Below are positions 56,501 to 62,500 of a DNA stretch of 64,000 nt, in pieces. The stretch's first letter is position 1; the number at the start of each line of letters is the position of its first letter. The DNA is from Maniola hyperantus (lineage: Eukaryota > Arthropoda > Insecta > Lepidoptera > Nymphalidae), in the NCBI RefSeq assembly GCF_902806685.2, contig NC_048557.2:806001-870000 (forward strand), written 5' to 3'. Below the pieces are notes generated by a model. That model saw only the letters and a list, made by a program, of their open reading frames with translations. It did no database searches and was not told the origin of the DNA. The position numbers and the translations under genes were made by a program.

Positions 56501-59500
56501 ATACAGAGTTGAAATTTTCACAGAATATGTATTCCTATTGCCGCTATAACCACAAATAATGAAAATTTCAAATAGGCCGCCATGAATAAATAAGTGTTAT
56601 TTCTTGTACAATGGTACGGAACCCTTCGCGTGTGAGTTCGATTCGTACTTGATCGATTTCTTAAATCTTCAATATTTTACGCTTTTAAAAGTGAGGTGAC
56701 CCAAATGGTGAAGGAAATTATTGTAAAGAATCCTGCATGCCTGAGATTTCTGTAACGGTTTCTGTAAGTAGGTATTTCTACAAACGGCCGAACAGATTTT
56801 CTTGGATTACAGCTAAGAACATTCTTCATCACTTATTCAATAATGTTCTTAGCTGTAATCTTTCAAACTAAATCAAAATTGATGATTCAGTTTGGGAGCT
56901 ACGATGCCACAGACAGACACGCAGATCACACTTTAAACTTATAATGTGGCTAATTCCGTTGTATACAATCTCTAAACTAAACTAAAATGGCACGTCTAAA
57001 TCTATTCCTATCCTTTTCACAGTGTTGCTTGCGGAAAAGGATAGCACAAGATTTAGACCTGTTAATTTAGTTTTAGTTTAGAAATTGTCTCTCCTTTGCA
57101 TCGGGGGTAAAAACGAAATGTTACGAAAGTGTATCAAAATGAAAATGATTCGAAAACACAGTACACACCTCCAGTTTTCCAACAAATTGCGAACTACCCG
57201 CGTCCGCAAACTACCGTAAAATTTTATTAAAACTTGCGCGCACATACAACGCGATAGTACTCGTTTTGACATCCAAGCTTTAATTGAGTTTTTTTTTATT
57301 TTTTTTTAAAGAATATTAGTCATGTTAAATGACTAATATTCCCCTTTCCTCTCCAACTAAGCGTCAGGCTTGTGCTAGGAGTAGGTACGACAATTAGTGC
57401 AATGGGCGGGGTTTGAACCGTCGACCTTTCGGTTTTGAGTCCACTCCTTTACCCGTTGAGCTATTGAGGCTTAAAGTTGTGGGTACACGTAACGTAGTTT
57501 TAGTTTTCATACCTTTTTCTTGCCTTTTTCTTTTTTCATTCATCACTCTTTTGAAAGGTAAGAAAAGGCTCAAACAGTAAATGTATAACTCATAAAATTT
57601 AACTCCTCAACTCCTCATGCGCCATTTTAACTTTTTGTGTCATGTTTCATGTCAAAATTGCGATTTTAGTACTTATATAAATACTAGCCCGTGACTTCGT
57701 CCGCGTGGATTTACATTTTTCAAAATCCCGCGGGAGCTCTTTGATTTTCCGGGATAAAAAGTATAGCATATGTGTTTATCCAGGGTACAATCTATCTCCA
57801 TTCCAAATTTCATCCAAATCCGTTCAGCCGTTTTAGCGTGATTAAGTAACAAACATCCACATCCACACTTTCACATTTATAATATTAGTAGGATTAATAT
57901 TATTACTAAACTAGCTGACCGGCGAACCGTTCCCGCCTAACAGTCGATTCTAATTTTAAATTTTTTCTCTCCGTAAGAACCATCCTCGTACTTCAAGGAA
58001 TATTTTTAAAAAAGGATTAGCGAAATCGGTTCAGCTTTTCTCGAGATTTGCGATCAGCAACACATTCAGCGATTCATTTTTATATATAGAGAATAAGCTA
58101 GTAGGTATATAGGCTATAAAAAAGTTAGTTAGTTGCTTTTAGAATTTCTCGGGTATTACGTTAATATAATATTACCTACAGAATGAATTGAATTCAGTTT
58201 CTATCATTACTTTAAAGATATCTGGGACTATTTACTCTCACGGGAAATGTTTCTTTATAATTTTTTTCTAAGTAACTAACCAGATATCAGCCACAATAAG
58301 AACTAAAACTCTAAGTAAGGAACGCAGGGATCTAGTTTCGTGCAGTTTGCTGAAAAGCTCAAAGGAGATCGGCTGCAGCGTCCAACGTCACGTACTTCCA
58401 TCGTACTGCAATAAAGTAGGATCATGTGTGGTACAAGACACAGGCGGGAACTTGTAAGTATTAGCTAATAGCTGATGCTCGCGACTTCTTACGTGTGGAT
58501 TTTGGTTTTTAAAAATCCCGTGGGAACTCTTTCATTTTTCGGGATAAAAAGTAATCTATGTCACTTTCCCGGTCTTAAATTCCACGCAAAGAATCACGTC
58601 AATCCGTTGCTTACTTATATAAAACTAAATTGCCATACTTATATAATACTAGCTTAATCCCGCGACTTCGTCCGCGTAGACTACACAAATTTCAAACCTG
58701 TATTCACCCAGGAAAGGATTTTTGAATTTTCAAAAATCCTTTCTAAGCGGATGTCTACGTCATAATAGCTATCTACAAGCCAATTTTCAGCCCGATTCAT
58801 CCATTAGTTTGAGATGTGCGTTGATAGATCAGTCAGTCAGTCAGTCAGCTTTTCCTATTATATAAATAGACTAAATCCAAGCCATAAAATATATTTTTAT
58901 CTCTTAGCTTACAATTCCACTACATAATGTGTTACGTAACACGTGAACCCTCATAAAGTTAATACCTTGTACCACAACCTTTGCTACATAATAATGTTCC
59001 GCCGTGGGATATACGCTCGCTCGCGGTCGCTTGTGGCCATTAAACGAGCGATTACTGATTTCTAACATGCTTTACGATCGAAAATGTTTATTTTAGAGTC
59101 TATGTTGGCGACATTTTAAAAGGTTAACAGTTTTATCACTTGTTTGGAGGCTATAAATATAAAAATTCATGAGATGTCTAGTTTGTCGTTCAAGGTTATT
59201 TTATAGCCAGCGAAATGTCGTCAAGTACCGATAAAATGAAATATGGAGAGAAATCCAGAGCCTCAATAGCTCAACCGGTAAAGGAGTGGACTGAAAACCG
59301 AAAGGTCGACGGTTCAAACCCCGCCCGTTGCACTATTGTCGTACCTACTCCTAGCACAAGCCTGACGCTTAGTTGGAGAGGAAAGGGGAATATTAGTCAT
59401 TTAACATGGCTAATAATCTTAAAAAAATAATAAATTATAAGTTGCTGTAGGTATGTATAATCTTTTGTTCCATAACTGACTTAAAAGGCAAGCAAGTAAG

Positions 59501-62500
59501 TAGCTTTGCGTTGAATTATGAATAATACGCGGCCCATACTATCCTCTTACGAACTGACTATGAAATCATGTAAATCTAACTCCAGAAGGTTTTAAGCGCC
59601 AGGTAGGTAAATGGGAAGATGAAAAAAAATCTCTGTTTAGAGATAAGCATTTCCAATGTAACTTAATTTATTATTACTTTCGAACTACAATTTTGGTACA
59701 TGAATAATCACTACTCATATTATAAATGCGAAAGTGTGTTTTTTTTTTTGTTTATTGGTTTGTTGGCTTGTCCTTCAAACACATCGCAACGGAGCAACGG
59801 ATCAACGTGATTTTTTGCATGGCTATAGTTTAAGATCTGGAGAGTAACATAGGCTACTTTTTATCCATGAAAATCAAAAAGTGCCCTTTGATTTAGCTAA
59901 CTCAAAATCAAATCAAAAATCAAAGGGAACTTTTTGATTTTCAGGGCTGGCTCATTTGTTTTCAGCGCAGAAATGCCGCCAGTATTCTTGGCACCGTTCC
60001 ACGCGGGCATGATTTGTATAGTAATTATATAAGGCTAGCTTTAAGTTTTATTGTAATATTTTCATTAAAACAATATTAGCTTGAAAAAAAAATTAAAAAG
60101 TTCTATTCTATTTTAAAAACAAAAAGTTACCTCAAGAACTTAACTAAATACAAGAAAACATAAGTCCGCAAATGTCCATAGCCGAACGCGTTCACACACA
60201 TCGCGGGTTCCGTGGCGCCAGTGCAGCGCCGATCGATGCACTGCGACTGCGCGCTGCGGGGGTCAGCGACCCCGTGACGTCACGCCATGGTGCGGGACTT
60301 CCGGGACCGTCCCGGAATCTGTTATATCACCTTTAGACACAAAGTGATCAGGTTGGGCTCCCATGGTCATGTGACCCGAGAGATATATTAACGGCGGCGG
60401 CGCCAGCGCGTCCCTTCGACGACGGCTCTCATACTAGCGACCCGCCCCGGCTTTGCACGGGTAGCACTCAGTGGCGTGCAGCTCATAGAAGCATAAACGC
60501 ACTGCTTACCCTCATTGTAAAAAATCAATGCTTAGTTTTTCATTATAACCTGCCGTAAAACAAGTTCATACCTAAATGCATACCCTGGCTTGATGTCCTG
60601 TGCACGCCACTGGTAGCACTGGTCATCTACAACTGATCTAGGCTTTAATTTACAATATTGTTGATACGTGTTAAGGGTAGACGCGATAGAAAGGAGGTTT
60701 AGACCGCAGCAGCTGAATTGCACTTTACTATCTAAAAATATATAAAAGAATTGACTGACTGACTGACTGATCTATCAACGCACAGCTCAAACTACTGGAC
60801 GTATCGGGCTGAAATTTGACAAGCAGCTACTATGACGTAGGTATCCGCTAAGAAAGGATATTTGAAAATTATAGAATTGAAATAGGGGTTTGAAATTTGT
60901 GTAGTCCACGCGGACGAAGTCGCGAGCATAAGCTAGTTGCAAATAAACCGATCTAATACAGAGCTAGAAAACTCAGGTGGAATCTGTGGCCCTACCGCGG
61001 TTGTTTGACAGCTACAATGTCATGATCGCAATCATCTCTGATTGGTTAATGCTCGCTCACTATTGGCCACAATGCATTGTTGCGACAAGAATCGCACAAA
61101 TTCAGCCAATCAGAACAATTGAGATTGTAATAATGATTGATGCAGGTTTTAGACAATCGCCCCGCCGGAATTTCCGTCGACTTAATACTTCTTGCGAATT
61201 CGGATCGGACGTGGATAGGACGCAGTACGTAAGCGTTCATACAAGTATAATATTGGGATTCATTTGATCCGTGAATAATGCTCGAAATTGGAGATACCCT
61301 TGACTTCGGAAAACGAACTTCTGCCTACTGATTCGCTAACTCAATGTCTAACACTGAATGATAGCCACCGAGTTGATTTGACATTTATTTGAACCCATTG
61401 AAGGTTTCCAACGAAAAATTATTTTAAAGTCACTTAATGAAGCCGCAGTTTGACGACCTCCCTGGCGCAGTGGTGAGCGCTGTGGTCTTATTAGTGGGAG
61501 GTCCCGGGTTTCGATTCCTGGAAGAGGTTTGGAATTTTATAATTTCTAAATTTCTGGTCTGGTCTGGTGGGAGGCTTCGGCCGTGGCTAGTTACCACCCT
61601 ACCGGCAAAGCTGTGCCGCCAAGCGATTTAGCGTTCCGGTACGATGCCGTGTAGAAACCAAAGGGGTACGGGTTTAATATAAACTGCCATATCCCTTTAC
61701 CAGGTTAGCCTGCTATCATCTTAGACTGCATCATCACTTACCTCCAGGTGAGATTGCAGTCAAGGACTAACTTGTATTTGATTTTAAAAAAAAATGTAGA
61801 ACCAACCAATATCAGTGTCAGTGTTAGACACTCAAGTTAGCGAATCACGCCGCTGAATTTCAAATTCACCGAAAAATTCGAATTTCGAAAATTCGAATCG
61901 GATGCAAAGAGTTTAATGTTTTATTACGGAACCCTAATGTAAACGTGCTTATCAAAGTTAGAAGGGTTTCGTGTTCTCTACAGAAAAGCTTTGTTTACGT
62001 GACTCGGCCGACCTAAACAACTTAAAAAGCATCAATAAAGGAATGTGTCATACAATGACGCACTTACTATATGTATGTATGTAGGTATGTACACACGCCA
62101 CGAATGTCGATAGCTAGAATAACTTAAAATGTTAAGTTCAGGGCTAAACGCCAAGTTATGAGTAATAAAGCCTCGTTTAATTGGATAAATGGAGGATTTA
62201 CTTGTAATGCCCGCAATATGTGGCAAATGGGTTTTAATTAAGTGATTCTGTTTTATGATTCACTTCTTCTTGAAATGCTGTCTCCTATCGGAGGTTGGCA
62301 ATCATTAGGGCTATCTGAAAAGCTGTGATAGCCTAGTGGTTAGGAGGTCGGGGGTTCGATCCCGGGTCCTTTTTCAAAGGGAGTCAGTTCGCACACGCGT
62401 CGCAGTTAAGACTGAGTGACTGACTCAGTTTGAAAAAGGACCCCGGATGGGTTCGAAACTAGTCGGGCTAACGTCGACTAAACACGTGAGTAAAGCCGGG

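Noticed and set aside
59258..59330. tRNA-Phe gene
   Set aside because: The tRNA-like head continues into a body shared by three other copies and ends in an A-run, so it is a SINE; the acceptor stem does not pair well.
60977..61267. ORF of 96 codons that shares about 57 residues with one at 19223-19432
   Set aside because: Both lie in copies of the R-D repeat; the similarity is explained by recent copying. No start context or domain supports a gene.
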